Shown in pieces: positions 1-8,573 of a stretch of DNA of 64,000 nt (position 1 is the stretch's first letter; each line of letters begins with the position of its first letter). The notes beneath the pieces are model-generated. The model saw only the letters and a list, made by a program, of their open reading frames with translations. It was not told the origin of the DNA and did no database searches. The stretch spans positions 11,187 to 75,186 of the forward strand of contig NZ_JASLDS010000061.1 in NCBI RefSeq assembly GCF_030151385.1. The letters run 5' to 3'. The stretch is from Soonwooa sp. Lineage in GTDB: Bacteria > Bacteroidota > Bacteroidia > Flavobacteriales > Weeksellaceae. A program made the position numbers and the translations under genes.

Positions 1-1159
1 TTAGCTTTTGGATAAGCTTATCAGAGAGTTCCATATCTTCAACTTTAGCATATTGGAATCTTTTGTGGATGTTGTGCATCTCGTTTGATTCTATTTGCTT
101 AAGCGAGTTTTTGAAATTCGTAATCGATGGTGCAAATTTTCTTTTGCGCTCCCATTCCGTAAAGTCCTTGCTCATTTCTTTGATAATGGCTTCGGCTTTT
201 GGAATTTCCTTTTTACGCTGTTCCATCGTCTCGGAAATCTGCTGCGAAAGTTGATCAACATCGATGAGGTCAACTTTTTCTAAAGCTCCTATTTCTTTAG
301 CTACGTTGTTAGGAATTGACAAATCGATAACTAACATTTCTTTATCAGCAGGGAAGTTGTCTGGGTTTACAATAAATTTTTGTGCGCCAGTTGCAACAAT
401 CAGGATGTCGGTTTTCTTTAACTCTTCTGGAAATACTTCAAAAGCGATCTGTTGTATGCTGTGCTTTTCAGCAATTTTTTCTGCTTTTTCGAAAGAGCGG
501 TTTGCGATTTTTATTTTGGGTTGGTAGACATGTTTTACCATATTTTCGATGGTGTTCTGTCCAATTTCGCCAACGCCAAGCAATAAAATGTTTTTGTCAG
601 AAAGGTTTTTGACGTTATTTAAAATATAATGAACCGCTGCATAAGAAACCGAGGCAGCGCCATTGCTGATACCTGTTTCGGTTTTAATTCTTTTAGAAAT
701 TTGAATCGCCGAATTAATAGCGCGCTCCAAATAAGGGTTTGACGCTTCTTTGTATTTCTTAAAACGGTTGTAGGCGTTTTTGATTTGAGAAACGATTTCG
801 AAGTCGCCAATAATTTGACTTTCAAGTCCTGCTGCCACACGGAATAGATGCAGGACAGCATCTTCTCTTTGGATGATGTTGACATATTGCAGAAACTCTG
901 AAAGGTTAACACCAATTGTTTTGCAATATTGCTCGGCAATTAACAAGTAGTTACTGGTTGTCGTGTAGATTTCGGTGCGGTTGCAAGTGGACACAACGAA
1001 AGCATCGCCAAAATTCTGGTCGTGAATTTGGTTAACAAAAGACTTGATATGCTCGTCAAAAAACGCAAATTTTCCTCGTGTTTCGGCATCGGCTTTTTCG
1101 TAGCTGACACTTAATACTGCAAAGTTTGACGTCTTTGAGGTGTCGTTATTTTGATTCAT
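1..1159 (-). CDS. hemA: glutamyl-tRNA reductase, C-terminus cut by window edge
   Basis: Reduces glutamyl-tRNA(Glu) to glutamate-1-semialdehyde, the first committed step of C5-pathway tetrapyrrole synthesis, using NADPH in the cytoplasm. About 386 residues are visible from the ATG at 1159. The frame runs open through base 1, so the last few dozen residues lie outside the window (the family is usually about 415-420 aa). The catalytic Cys is C59 in VVSTCNRTE, and the nucleotide-binding loop is visible as LLLGVGEIGQNT. It diverges from mreB across a 256-bp gap. No frameshift is seen. The identification is firm; only the missing 3' end is uncertain. Confidence 0.93.
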   Translation of the reverse strand, partial: MNQNNDTSKTSNFAVLSVSYEKADAETRGKFAFFDEHIKSFVNQIHDQNFGDAFVVSTCNRTEIYTTTSNYLLIAEQYCKTIGVNLSEFLQYVNIIQREDAVLHLFRVAAGLESQIIGDFEIVSQIKNAYNRFKKYKEASNPYLERAINSAIQISKRIKTETGISNGAASVSYAAVHYILNNVKNLSDKNILLLGVGEIGQNTIENMVKHVYQPKIKIANRSFEKAEKIAEKHSIQQIAFEVFPEELKKTDILIVATGAQKFIVNPDNFPADKEMLVIDLSIPNNVAKEIGALEKVDLIDVDQLSQQISETMEQRKKEIPKAEAIIKEMSKDFTEWERKRKFAPSITNFKNSLKQIESNEMHNIHKRFQYAKVEDMELSDKLIQKL

Positions 1160-1170
1160 TTTAGCAACTG

Positions 1171-1178
1171 CAAAGTTA
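1171..1178 (-). promoter_or_regulatory. putative hemA -7 box
   Basis: On the minus strand this reads TAACTTTG, an exact TAnnTTTG match to the Bacteroidota -7 element, 11 bases before the hemA start codon. No clear TTG -33 element is found 17-23 bases upstream, and the leader would be very short, so the call is tentative. Confidence 0.35.
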
Positions 1179-1383
1179 AGCTTTTAAAATGAATATTGGT
1201 AGTGATTGCGAGAGACTTGGTCTATGATAATGCTCAGTTTTGAGAAAGTCTAAATTGTTCGTTTTCAGGAAGTATAGAAGTGGAATTGATTTTTTGTTAG
1301 TGTTTGTGGATAAGTTTTTGGATTTTAATAAAACTTTAACCTTTTTGAAGATAGATAAAACCAATAAACTCACGTTAAATTTA

Positions 1384-1391
1384 TATCTTTG
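1384..1391 (+). promoter_or_regulatory. putative mreB-operon -7 box
   Basis: TATCTTTG matches TAnnTTTG and sits 24 bases before the mreB start. A TTTTTG ending at 1357 is the nearest -33 candidate, but its 26-base spacing is too long. It is the best candidate promoter for the five-gene elongation operon in the hemA/mreB gap. The rest of that gap (1180-1380) holds no gene I can support. Confidence 0.45.
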
Positions 1392-1415
1392 TAAATTAAA
1401 ATAGACAGGAAGAAA

Positions 1416-2441
1416 ATGGGTTTATTAGATATGTTTACGCAAGAAATTGCGATTGACTTAGGTACAGCAAATACATTAATAATTCACAATAATAAAATCG
1501 TTATAGATCAGCCATCTATCGTGGCGATCGAAAGACAAAGTGGGAAGCCTATCGCTGTTGGTGAGCAGGCAAAACACATGCAAGGAAAAACGCATGAGGA
1601 CATCAAAACCATTCGTCCTTTGAAGGATGGCGTTATTGCAGATTTCCATGCTTCCGAGCACATGATTAAGGAGTTTATTAAACAGATTCCAGGTATCAAA
1701 GGGAAGTTATTCCAGCCTGCTTTGAGAATCGTAATCTGTATTCCGTCTGGTATTACAGAAGTTGAAAAACGTGCGGTTCGTGACTCTGCGCAAAAAGTAA
1801 ATGCAAAAGAAGTTAGATTGATCTATGAGCCAATGGCGGCGGCGATAGGTGTTGGTATTGATGTGCAAAAGCCTGAAGGTAACATGGTTATCGACATAGG
1901 TGGTGGTACGACAGAGATTGCTGTTGTGGCGCTTGGTGGTATTGTTTGTGATAAATCTGTGAAAATTGCAGGTGATGTTTTCACAAGTGATATTGCTTAT
2001 TATTTGAGAACGCACCATAATTTATATATCGGTGAAAGAACGGCAGAGCGTGTGAAAATTGAAGTGGGATCTGCTGTTGAAGAGTTGGATGTTGATATCG
2101 AAGATATTCCGGTACAAGGTCGTGACTTGATTACAGGTAAGCCAAAAGAAATTATGGTTAACTATAAAGAAATTGCTAAAGCTTTAGATAAGTCTATTAT
2201 TCGTATTGAAGATGCGGTGATGGAAACGCTTTCTCTAACGCCTCCAGAATTGGCTGCAGATATTTACAAAACTGGTATCTATTTAGCTGGTGGCGGTGCT
2301 TTGTTAAGAGGTTTGGCAGATCGTATCCATAGAAAGACAGGATTGCCTGTATTTGTTGCGGAAGATCCGTTGAGAGCGGTTGTTCGTGGGACAGGTATCG
2401 CATTGAAGAATATGGATAAATTCAATTTCTTGATTAAATAA
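1416..2441 (+). CDS. mreB: rod shape-determining actin homolog MreB
   Basis: Bacterial actin that forms membrane-associated filaments and positions the lateral-wall (elongasome) peptidoglycan machinery. At 341 aa it has the usual family length. The ATPase elements are in order: phosphate-1 loop DLGTANT at residues 14-20, EPMAAAIG at 138-145, phosphate-2 loop VIDIGGGTTE at 158-167, and an adenosine-site LAGGGALLRGL near residue 290. The ATG follows a purine-rich AGGAAGAAA. It is the first gene of mreB-mreC-mreD-mrdA-rodA and is 27 bp from mreC. Confidence 0.97.
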   Translation: MGLLDMFTQEIAIDLGTANTLIIHNNKIVIDQPSIVAIERQSGKPIAVGEQAKHMQGKTHEDIKTIRPLKDGVIADFHASEHMIKEFIKQIPGIKGKLFQPALRIVICIPSGITEVEKRAVRDSAQKVNAKEVRLIYEPMAAAIGVGIDVQKPEGNMVIDIGGGTTEIAVVALGGIVCDKSVKIAGDVFTSDIAYYLRTHHNLYIGERTAERVKIEVGSAVEELDVDIEDIPVQGRDLITGKPKEIMVNYKEIAKALDKSIIRIEDAVMETLSLTPPELAADIYKTGIYLAGGGALLRGLADRIHRKTGLPVFVAEDPLRAVVRGTGIALKNMDKFNFLIK

Positions 2442-2468
2442 TTAGTAACTTTTTACGGAACTTAACAG

Positions 2469-3323
2469 ATGGGTTATTTGCTGAGATTATTTTCGAAGAA
2501 CGCATTGTTCGTCTTCTTTATATTCTTGCAAATCATTGCAGTGGTATTGATTTTTTCTAAAAACGCGATGCAGCAATCTTTTTTGGCTGCCAAAACCGCT
2601 GCGTTCAATGCTTGGGTATCTGGCTATATTGACGAAGGAGCTTCTTATCTTAAATTAAAGCAGATTAATGATGATTTGGTTGCGCAAAACAAAGAATTGT
2701 TGCAACAACTTTATGGAAAAGAAGGTGGCGCTAATCCACAATTTCGCCGTGTTCACGATACTATTGGAGGTGGGCAAATCTATACTTTCGTAGATGGTGA
2801 TGTTGTCTATAACAGTATTAATCGTCAAAATAATTATTTTACCATTAACCGAGGACGATTGCAAGGCGTGACGCCAAAAATGGGTGTTATTGCGCCAAAC
2901 GGAATAGCTGGTATCGTTATTAATACAACAGATCATTATGCTTTGGTGCAATCGGTGTTGAGTGTTAATAAAATTAAAATTAGTGCTGCATTAAAGAATT
3001 CTGGCTACTTCGGAACTTTGGAATGGAAAGGTGATGATTCTAGAATGATGCACTTGTCAGATATTCCAAAATATGTTTCGCTAAAAGTTGGTGATACTGT
3101 TGTGACTGATGGACGTTCTGCTATTTTTCCAAAAGGTGTTATGGTCGGTAAAGTTGCAGGTTATGAAGTTGATACCAAAACAGGCTTCTGGGATGTTTCT
3201 GTAGAATTAAATGAAAAAATGGGGCCACTAAGTAAGGTTTTTGTTGTTAAAAATCTTAAAAAAATGGAGGTTCAAAAGATACAAGATACTTTACAAGTAC
3301 AGATGAATAAAGATGGTAAGTAG
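2469..3323 (+). CDS. mreC: rod shape-determining protein MreC
   Basis: Elongasome scaffold that bridges MreB/MreD and the PBP2-RodA synthase from the periplasmic side. At 284 aa it has one N-terminal membrane helix (about residues 12-30). A coiled-coil-like stretch with LKLKQINDDLVAQNKELLQQ follows, then the beta-rich MreC domain (NRGRLQGVTPKMGVI, then VTDGRSAIFPKGVMVG). Its 3' end overlaps mreD by 11 bases, suggesting translational coupling. Confidence 0.93.
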   Translation: MGYLLRLFSKNALFVFFIFLQIIAVVLIFSKNAMQQSFLAAKTAAFNAWVSGYIDEGASYLKLKQINDDLVAQNKELLQQLYGKEGGANPQFRRVHDTIGGGQIYTFVDGDVVYNSINRQNNYFTINRGRLQGVTPKMGVIAPNGIAGIVINTTDHYALVQSVLSVNKIKISAALKNSGYFGTLEWKGDDSRMMHLSDIPKYVSLKVGDTVVTDGRSAIFPKGVMVGKVAGYEVDTKTGFWDVSVELNEKMGPLSKVFVVKNLKKMEVQKIQDTLQVQMNKDGK

Positions 3324-3819
3324 AAACATATTTTCCGATATTGTATTGATCGCCATTTTGGTGTCGATTCAGATTTTTTTACTGAATCGCATTACGCTTT
3401 TCGGGAAGTATATTCCAGTGCTATATCCAGTCTTTGTGATGTTCTATCCTTTTTTTAGAAATAATTTTCAGTTTTTAGGACTTAGTTTTATATTGGGTTT
3501 ATCAATTGATGCTTTTCTCGGGACTTGGGGAATTAACGCGTTGGCAACGACAACCATTGCCTATTTTAGGATGTTGATTTTTAGAACTTCTACAGATACT
3601 TCAACTGACTTTTTTTCGTTTCAATCAATACAATGGTTGCAATTTGTCGTTTTCATTTTGACCAGTATTTTTATACATCAGCTGATTGTACAATACGTTG
3701 AGTTTTTTAAACCCGAACGTTTTTTCCAAATTTTGTTGAATGTTGTTATAACAAGTCTTATCTCATTTGTATTTATTATCGCTTACGCATTAGCATTTAA
3801 AATTAAACAGAAAATTTGA
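3313..3819 (+). CDS. mreD: rod shape-determining membrane protein MreD
   Basis: Small polytopic inner-membrane partner of MreC. It is 168 aa, almost entirely hydrophobic, with about five membrane segments, which is the normal MreD size and character. It starts inside the last codons of mreC and its TGA stop overlaps the TTG start of the next gene. Sequence conservation in this family is low, so the call relies on topology and its fixed position between mreC and the PBP2 gene. Confidence 0.87.
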   Translation: MVSRNIFSDIVLIAILVSIQIFLLNRITLFGKYIPVLYPVFVMFYPFFRNNFQFLGLSFILGLSIDAFLGTWGINALATTTIAYFRMLIFRTSTDTSTDFFSFQSIQWLQFVVFILTSIFIHQLIVQYVEFFKPERFFQILLNVVITSLISFVFIIAYALAFKIKQKI

Positions 3820-5795
3820 AGCCTCAATATCTCAAGCTTATTGGTATTTTGATTGTTGTAGCAATTATTTTTATTGCTAGGCTTGCTTATTTACAATTGT
3901 TTACTGACAGATATGCTCTAAATGCTGCGAATACTTCCATTAAAATTGAATACGAGATCCCGCAACGTGGTGTCATCTTTGACCGCAACGGAAAAATTCT
4001 AGTTGGTAACCAACCCTCTTTTGAAATTTCCTATACAGGGGCATTAATGCGTCCAGATTTTGATACTATTGGTTTTTGTAATTTGATGAGAATTACAAAA
4101 TCTGAGTTTATTGACAATATTAATACACTTAAAAAAGACCAATATTACACCAAGCTGACGCCAATGACTTTTATGAAAAATTTGAGTCGTGAAGATATGG
4201 CGCGTGTTCAGGAAATTTTGTTTAAGTATCCAGCGTTTAGTATTGTTTCTCGTCCGCAAAGAGAATATGAAGTTAACACTTCTGGCAACCTTTTAGGTTA
4301 TACCAACGAGGTTAACACTGCTGATATCAAAAAAGATTCACTGTACTATCTTCCTGGGGATGTTATTGGTAAAAGTGGTGTCGAAAAGTCTTACGAAAAA
4401 GATTTGCGCGGCGAAAAAGGTATTAAATACATCCAAAAAGATATTCGTCAAAGAAACATTGGTTCCTACAAGAATGGTACTCTCGATAAAGAAGTTATCA
4501 CGGGTAAAGATCTAACCCTAACTATTGATTATGATTTACAACGTATCGCCGAAGAAATGATGGTGAACAAGCGCGGGGCAATTGTTGCAATCGATCCTAA
4601 CAACGGCGAAATTTTAACTTTGGCAACAGGTCCAGATATCGATCCTAATCTTTTTACTGGTCCTAACAAGATGAAAAATATCTATCGATTGACACGTGAT
4701 AGTATTAATCAGCCAATGTTCGATAGATCGATCCAAGCGGCTTATCCTCCAGGATCAACGTTCAAATTGTTGACATCACTTTCTGCAATGCAAATGGGCG
4801 TTATGCAACCGTCTACTATTTTCCCTTGTGGTGGCGGATTCAGCTATATGGGCGTTCGTATCAAAGGTCACGGTGGTGCAGATCCATTAATTCCGTCAAT
4901 TCAGATTTCTAGTAACTGTTATTTTTCCTATGCTTATTTAGCGATTTTAAATAAATACCCAGGCAATCCATCAAAAGGAATGCACGAGTGGAAAGATATT
5001 ATGGCTAGTTTTGGACTTGGTGTTTATATGAACAACGACCTTGCTGCAGGTAGCAAAGGTTATATACCAGACGAAAATACCTACATCAAAAGAAATGGAA
5101 AAAATTGGAAACCTATTAATGCGGTTTTCAACGGTATGGGGCAGGGCGATATTTTGTTAACACCTTTACAGATGGCAAACGCGACAGCTGCTATTGCAAA
5201 CAAAGGTTGGTATATTACGCCACATATTGTTAAAAATATTGATGGCAAACCAAATCCAAATCCATTATTTAGAGAAAAGAAAATTACCAAAGTAGATGCT
5301 AAACATTATGATGCCGTGCTGCAAGGTATGGAAGCTGTAATGTTACGAGGTACTGGACGTAGTTTGAGGTCTAATGATTTCACACAATTGGCGAAAACAG
5401 GTACAGCGCAGGTGCCGCAAGGTAAGGATAACTCAATTTTTGTTTTGATAGCGCCAGCAGATAAACCAAAAATTGTTGTGGCGGCAGTTATGGAGCATGC
5501 TGGTTTTGGAGCAACGTGGGCAGGACCAGCTTGTACAGTTATTGCAGAGCGTTATCTACTTGGCGAAATCAAACGTGAAAATCTTTACAAAAAGATGATT
5601 ACTTCGAGCTTCCAACCAGAGTACAAACGCCAATGGAATGAATATTTAAAGAAAATTGGAAAATATGTTCCACCAAAACCTGACTCAATTAAGTTAAAAA
5701 AACTTCAGGATAGTTTAAGAGCAGTTAGTATAAAAGCCGAAAATACGGATAAAAATAAAAAAACGACTAACCCAACAAAACCTGTAAAACGATGA
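3816..5795 (+). CDS. mrdA: penicillin-binding protein 2, elongation transpeptidase
   Basis: Class B PBP that crosslinks peptidoglycan during cell elongation together with RodA. At 659 aa it has an N-terminal membrane anchor (residues 8-26), a PBP dimerisation/pedestal region starting at PQRGVIFDRNGK (49-60), and a transpeptidase domain. That domain carries S314-T-F-K317 (catalytic Ser314), the SxN motif S365-S-N367 and K527-T-G529. The tail beyond about residue 600 is Lys/Pro-rich. The start is a TTG at 3816 overlapping the mreD stop; no ATG lies close by in frame, and the first residues KPQYLKLIG lead straight into the membrane helix. Its last codons overlap rodA by 4 bases (ATGA). Confidence 0.95.
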   Translation: MKPQYLKLIGILIVVAIIFIARLAYLQLFTDRYALNAANTSIKIEYEIPQRGVIFDRNGKILVGNQPSFEISYTGALMRPDFDTIGFCNLMRITKSEFIDNINTLKKDQYYTKLTPMTFMKNLSREDMARVQEILFKYPAFSIVSRPQREYEVNTSGNLLGYTNEVNTADIKKDSLYYLPGDVIGKSGVEKSYEKDLRGEKGIKYIQKDIRQRNIGSYKNGTLDKEVITGKDLTLTIDYDLQRIAEEMMVNKRGAIVAIDPNNGEILTLATGPDIDPNLFTGPNKMKNIYRLTRDSINQPMFDRSIQAAYPPGSTFKLLTSLSAMQMGVMQPSTIFPCGGGFSYMGVRIKGHGGADPLIPSIQISSNCYFSYAYLAILNKYPGNPSKGMHEWKDIMASFGLGVYMNNDLAAGSKGYIPDENTYIKRNGKNWKPINAVFNGMGQGDILLTPLQMANATAAIANKGWYITPHIVKNIDGKPNPNPLFREKKITKVDAKHYDAVLQGMEAVMLRGTGRSLRSNDFTQLAKTGTAQVPQGKDNSIFVLIAPADKPKIVVAAVMEHAGFGATWAGPACTVIAERYLLGEIKRENLYKKMITSSFQPEYKRQWNEYLKKIGKYVPPKPDSIKLKKLQDSLRAVSIKAENTDKNKKTTNPTKPVKR

Positions 5796-7045
5796 AGTGG
5801 GCACAAGGCATAGACAAGTTAGGAATAGGGCTTTATTTGGTAATCTGTATTTTTGCAGTCCTAAACATCAGTAGTGTTAACGAAACTTTGGGAACAAAGC
5901 AATTGACATTCTTTTGTGTTTCGTTATTTATTGGTTTAATTATTTTCTTCACCAGAACCAAATTCTTCGAAAATATGTCTGGCATTATCTATGTCGGCGG
6001 TGTTTTGTTGTTGATTGGTTTGTTTCCTTTCGGTACCGAAATTTTAGGACAAAGAAACTGGTATAAGTTCGGCGGTTTTACGATGCAGCCCGTAGAATTT
6101 GCAAAAATTGGAACATCGCTAATGGTTGCTAATTATGTTTCGAGTTCTGATTTTAATATAAAAAATACAAGATCATTATTAACTATTTTAGCCATTATCG
6201 GTGTGCCAGCAGTTGTTGTTTTGGCAATTCCCGATGTTGGCTCACTTTTGGTTTTTGGAGCATTTTTTATTGCCTTGTATCGAGAAGGTCTTAATGGTAA
6301 AGTCTTTGGCGTGGTATTTTTATTAGCTGCAATTTTCTTGATTGCCAATTACATCAATGATCCGATGGAAGAAAGTCCTTGGTATATGGTGGGAGCAATA
6401 GTCTTCGTTGGCGCTTTGTATATTTTATTTAGGTTTAATTATCTAGCGCGAGATGTTTATCGATTTATCTTTACAGGTGTTGCAATTATTGGACTTTCTG
6501 CTTTAGCTTATTTTTCTCCAAATGTTTTTGAAAAGCTGCCAACACACCAAAAGCAAAGAATTGAAGTTCTTTACAAAGGTGAATCTCGAAAAGAATTTAG
6601 AGATAATATTGGATATAATTTGCTGTATTCCAAAACTGCAATTGGCTCTGGTGGCGTCATGGGAAAAGGTTATAAGGAAGGTTCTGTAACGCAAGGGAAG
6701 TTCGTGCCAGAGCAAGAGACCGATTACATTTTCTGTACAGTTGGCGAAGAGTGGGGCTTTGTTGGAAGCGCAATTTTGATACTTTGTTACGCGCTTTATA
6801 TTGGTAGAATATACTACCTCGCCGAAAATCAGAAATCTACTTTCAACAGAGTGTTTGGGTATTGTTTCGCATCGATTCTTCTTATTCACTTCTGTATCAA
6901 TATTGGGATGGTTATGGGCTTGTTCCCGACTGTTGGTATTCCGTTGCCGTATTTTAGTTATGGTGGAAGTTCGTTGTTAGCGTTCTCGATTATGACGTTT
7001 ATCTTTTTCAAACTTAATTACGCTGATAAGAATAGTTTAGTCTAA
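5792..7045 (+). CDS. rodA: SEDS peptidoglycan glycosyltransferase RodA
   Basis: Polymerises lipid II into glycan strands in the elongasome and works as a pair with the preceding PBP2. At 417 aa it is polytopic with about ten membrane helices. SEDS signatures include FGGFTMQPVEFAKIG, the extracytoplasmic segment FVPEQETDYIFCTVGEEWG and the C-terminal GIPLPYFSYGGSS. It is translationally coupled to mrdA by an ATGA overlap and is 30 bp before a peptidase gene that is probably co-transcribed. Confidence 0.95.
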   Translation: MKWAQGIDKLGIGLYLVICIFAVLNISSVNETLGTKQLTFFCVSLFIGLIIFFTRTKFFENMSGIIYVGGVLLLIGLFPFGTEILGQRNWYKFGGFTMQPVEFAKIGTSLMVANYVSSSDFNIKNTRSLLTILAIIGVPAVVVLAIPDVGSLLVFGAFFIALYREGLNGKVFGVVFLLAAIFLIANYINDPMEESPWYMVGAIVFVGALYILFRFNYLARDVYRFIFTGVAIIGLSALAYFSPNVFEKLPTHQKQRIEVLYKGESRKEFRDNIGYNLLYSKTAIGSGGVMGKGYKEGSVTQGKFVPEQETDYIFCTVGEEWGFVGSAILILCYALYIGRIYYLAENQKSTFNRVFGYCFASILLIHFCINIGMVMGLFPTVGIPLPYFSYGGSSLLAFSIMTFIFFKLNYADKNSLV

Positions 7046-7075
7046 AATTTTGTAATTTGTGGTCAAACTTTTACC

Positions 7076-7759
7076 ATGAATCCAAAATCACTTTTTCTCA
7101 TTGTTTTTAGCCTTTTCGGATTATTTTCTTGTGCGACGCGAGAAGAGCATCTGCAAGAAGGATTTGTCTATGTTCAAAAAGAAATCCCTGATATTATTGT
7201 CGATCTGCGTTACTATGGAACACACAATTTCACAGGGCGACCAGTTGTTGGTTACGAGAAGCCTGTCCTTATCTTGTCGGCTGCTGCAACAAATTCGTTA
7301 AAGAAAGTTCAAAAAGAATTAAAAGCCAAAGGTTATGGTCTCAAAGTATTCGATGCTTATCGTCCGCAACGCGCCGTTACCAGCTTCGAAACTTGGGCTA
7401 GAAATATTAATGACACTATTGCCAAAGCCGAATTTTATCCAGATGTTGACAAGCGCGATTTGTTTACTTTGGGCTATATCGCCGCCAAATCTGGGCACAC
7501 GCGTGGAAGCACGATTGACTTAACTTTGGTCGATCTCAAAACTGGAAAGGAAATCGATATGGGAAGTGCTTTTGATTTTTTCGGAAGTATTTCGCATCAA
7601 GATGCAACACAGATATCGGCGGTACAACAAGCCAATCGAATGATCCTAAAACAAGCGATGTTGCACAACAACTTCAAAGAGTACCACGAAGAGTGGTGGC
7701 ATTTCACTTTGGTCAACGAACCTTTTCCAAAAACCTATTTTGACTTTCCAATAAGGTAA
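7076..7759 (+). CDS. D-alanyl-D-alanine dipeptidase lipoprotein (VanX/DdpX family, M15D)
   Basis: Zinc peptidase predicted to hydrolyse D-Ala-D-Ala or related dipeptides in the cell envelope. It is 227 aa with a lipoprotein signal (LFSC, lipid-modified Cys19). The family zinc-site motifs are intact: S139-G-H-TRGSTI-D148 and E206-W-W-H209, and the DAYRP Arg is at residues 93-97. Envelope anchoring and position 30 bp after rodA suggest peptide recycling during wall growth rather than glycopeptide resistance, because no vanH/vanA partners are present. That role is inference. Confidence 0.87.
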   Translation: MNPKSLFLIVFSLFGLFSCATREEHLQEGFVYVQKEIPDIIVDLRYYGTHNFTGRPVVGYEKPVLILSAAATNSLKKVQKELKAKGYGLKVFDAYRPQRAVTSFETWARNINDTIAKAEFYPDVDKRDLFTLGYIAAKSGHTRGSTIDLTLVDLKTGKEIDMGSAFDFFGSISHQDATQISAVQQANRMILKQAMLHNNFKEYHEEWWHFTLVNEPFPKTYFDFPIR

Positions 7760-7770
7760 TTTTTTTAGGA

Positions 7771-7860
7771 GCCGAGAACCTGCTTTCCGCTGCAATCTTT
7801 TTGGTTCGGCATAGCCTCTCACCAAAAAGGATTTCCACTACAATCAGGGCTAGGGATTTC
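7771..7860. repeat. REP-like intergenic hairpin element
   Basis: A GC-richer block in the 257-bp gap after the dipeptidase gene. It has two imperfect direct copies, TTTCCGCTGCAATC and TTTCCACTACAATC, flanking an inverted pair ATCTTTTTGGT / ACCAAAAAGGAT. A block with the same architecture lies at 62991-63154 and a decayed copy at 8453-8518. The remainder of the gap to 8016 shows nothing else beyond the duplicated leader of the next gene. Confidence 0.6.
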
Positions 7861-8016
7861 GGATAATAATTTATAAGAGCTTTTTTAAATTTAGCAAAGA
7901 AGGTCTGAGTACTTTAAGAAAGAATACTTCGGTGTAATTTTAAACAAGTTCTTACATTTTCATTAATTTCTCTGTGATTTTATTTAAAATTTCGCATATT
8001 CGCACAAATAACATTT

Positions 8017-8424
8017 ATGAAATCAATTATCCTTTTTGTGGCACTATGTTTTAGCGCTTTTGCTTTTTCTCAAAATACGCAACAAGATGCGGGTAATGTT
8101 TACGATACCAAAGCAGTATATCCAGGTGGTGACAATGCATTCAGAAAAGACTTTATGAACATGGTGCATGCCTATATAGATTTGGCAGCTTACAAAGTGG
8201 AAGGTCCTTTTGTTTTTGCTTTTGACATTGACGAAAAAGGAAAAATAAGTCAGCTAAGTATTTCTCCGAAAGTTAAAAATTACGAAGTTTTCAATGATGA
8301 TATGCAATTCGCAATGCGAAAGGTAAAATCAAAATGAAAACCCGCCACAAAAGATGGAAAACCAGTACGTTCCAAATATTTTCTAAATATTAACTTTAAC
8401 AGAATGGATTATGATGAAGAGTAA
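8017..8424 (+). pseudogene. exported TonB-C-like protein interrupted by an in-frame TGA
   Basis: The open frame stops at 8335-8337 after 106 residues, but the same frame continues without a shift for 28 more codons to a TAA at 8422-8424. Reading TGA as Trp gives KSKWKPATKDGKPV, which matches KLKWKPATFNGVPM in the next gene and KTKWSPATINSVPF in the one after. The expected product is 135 aa: signal peptide (ending AFSQ near residue 19), then one TonB C-terminal-like domain (YPGGDNAFRKDF ... FAFDIDEKGKI ... W-x-PA). No TM anchor or Pro-rich TonB linker is present, so this is not a classical TonB. The change is a nonsense mutation, a base error or recoding; nonsense is the simplest reading. Function unknown. 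Confidence 0.75.
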
Positions 8425-8452
8425 ATTAATTAACATAGTTTTCCATCAATCG

Positions 8453-8573
8453 TTTCTGGTTCCGCATAATCTCTCGCCAAGGAGGATTTCGGTTACAATC
8501 AAATCGAGAGGTTTTGGACAATGATTTATTTCCATTTTCAACGAAAGTATACATATTCACACAAATAACATTA
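8453..8573 (+). repeat. decayed copy of the upstream repeat and leader
   Basis: TGGTTCCGCATAATCTCTCG and GGATTTCGGTTACAATCAAAT here match TGGTTCGGCATAGCCTCTCA and GGATTTCCACTACAATCAGG at about 7803-7847. The bases just before both genes also match (CATATTC-CACAAATAACATT). The first copy has about 100 extra bases between these parts. The gene and its upstream DNA were therefore duplicated as a block and have since diverged. Confidence 0.6.

Noticed and set aside
8335..8337. TGA as evidence of a recoded genetic code
   Set aside because: TGA is used as a normal stop elsewhere (for example mreD at 3817-3819) and Trp is encoded by TGG throughout, so code reassignment is excluded; only local readthrough, mutation or error remain.
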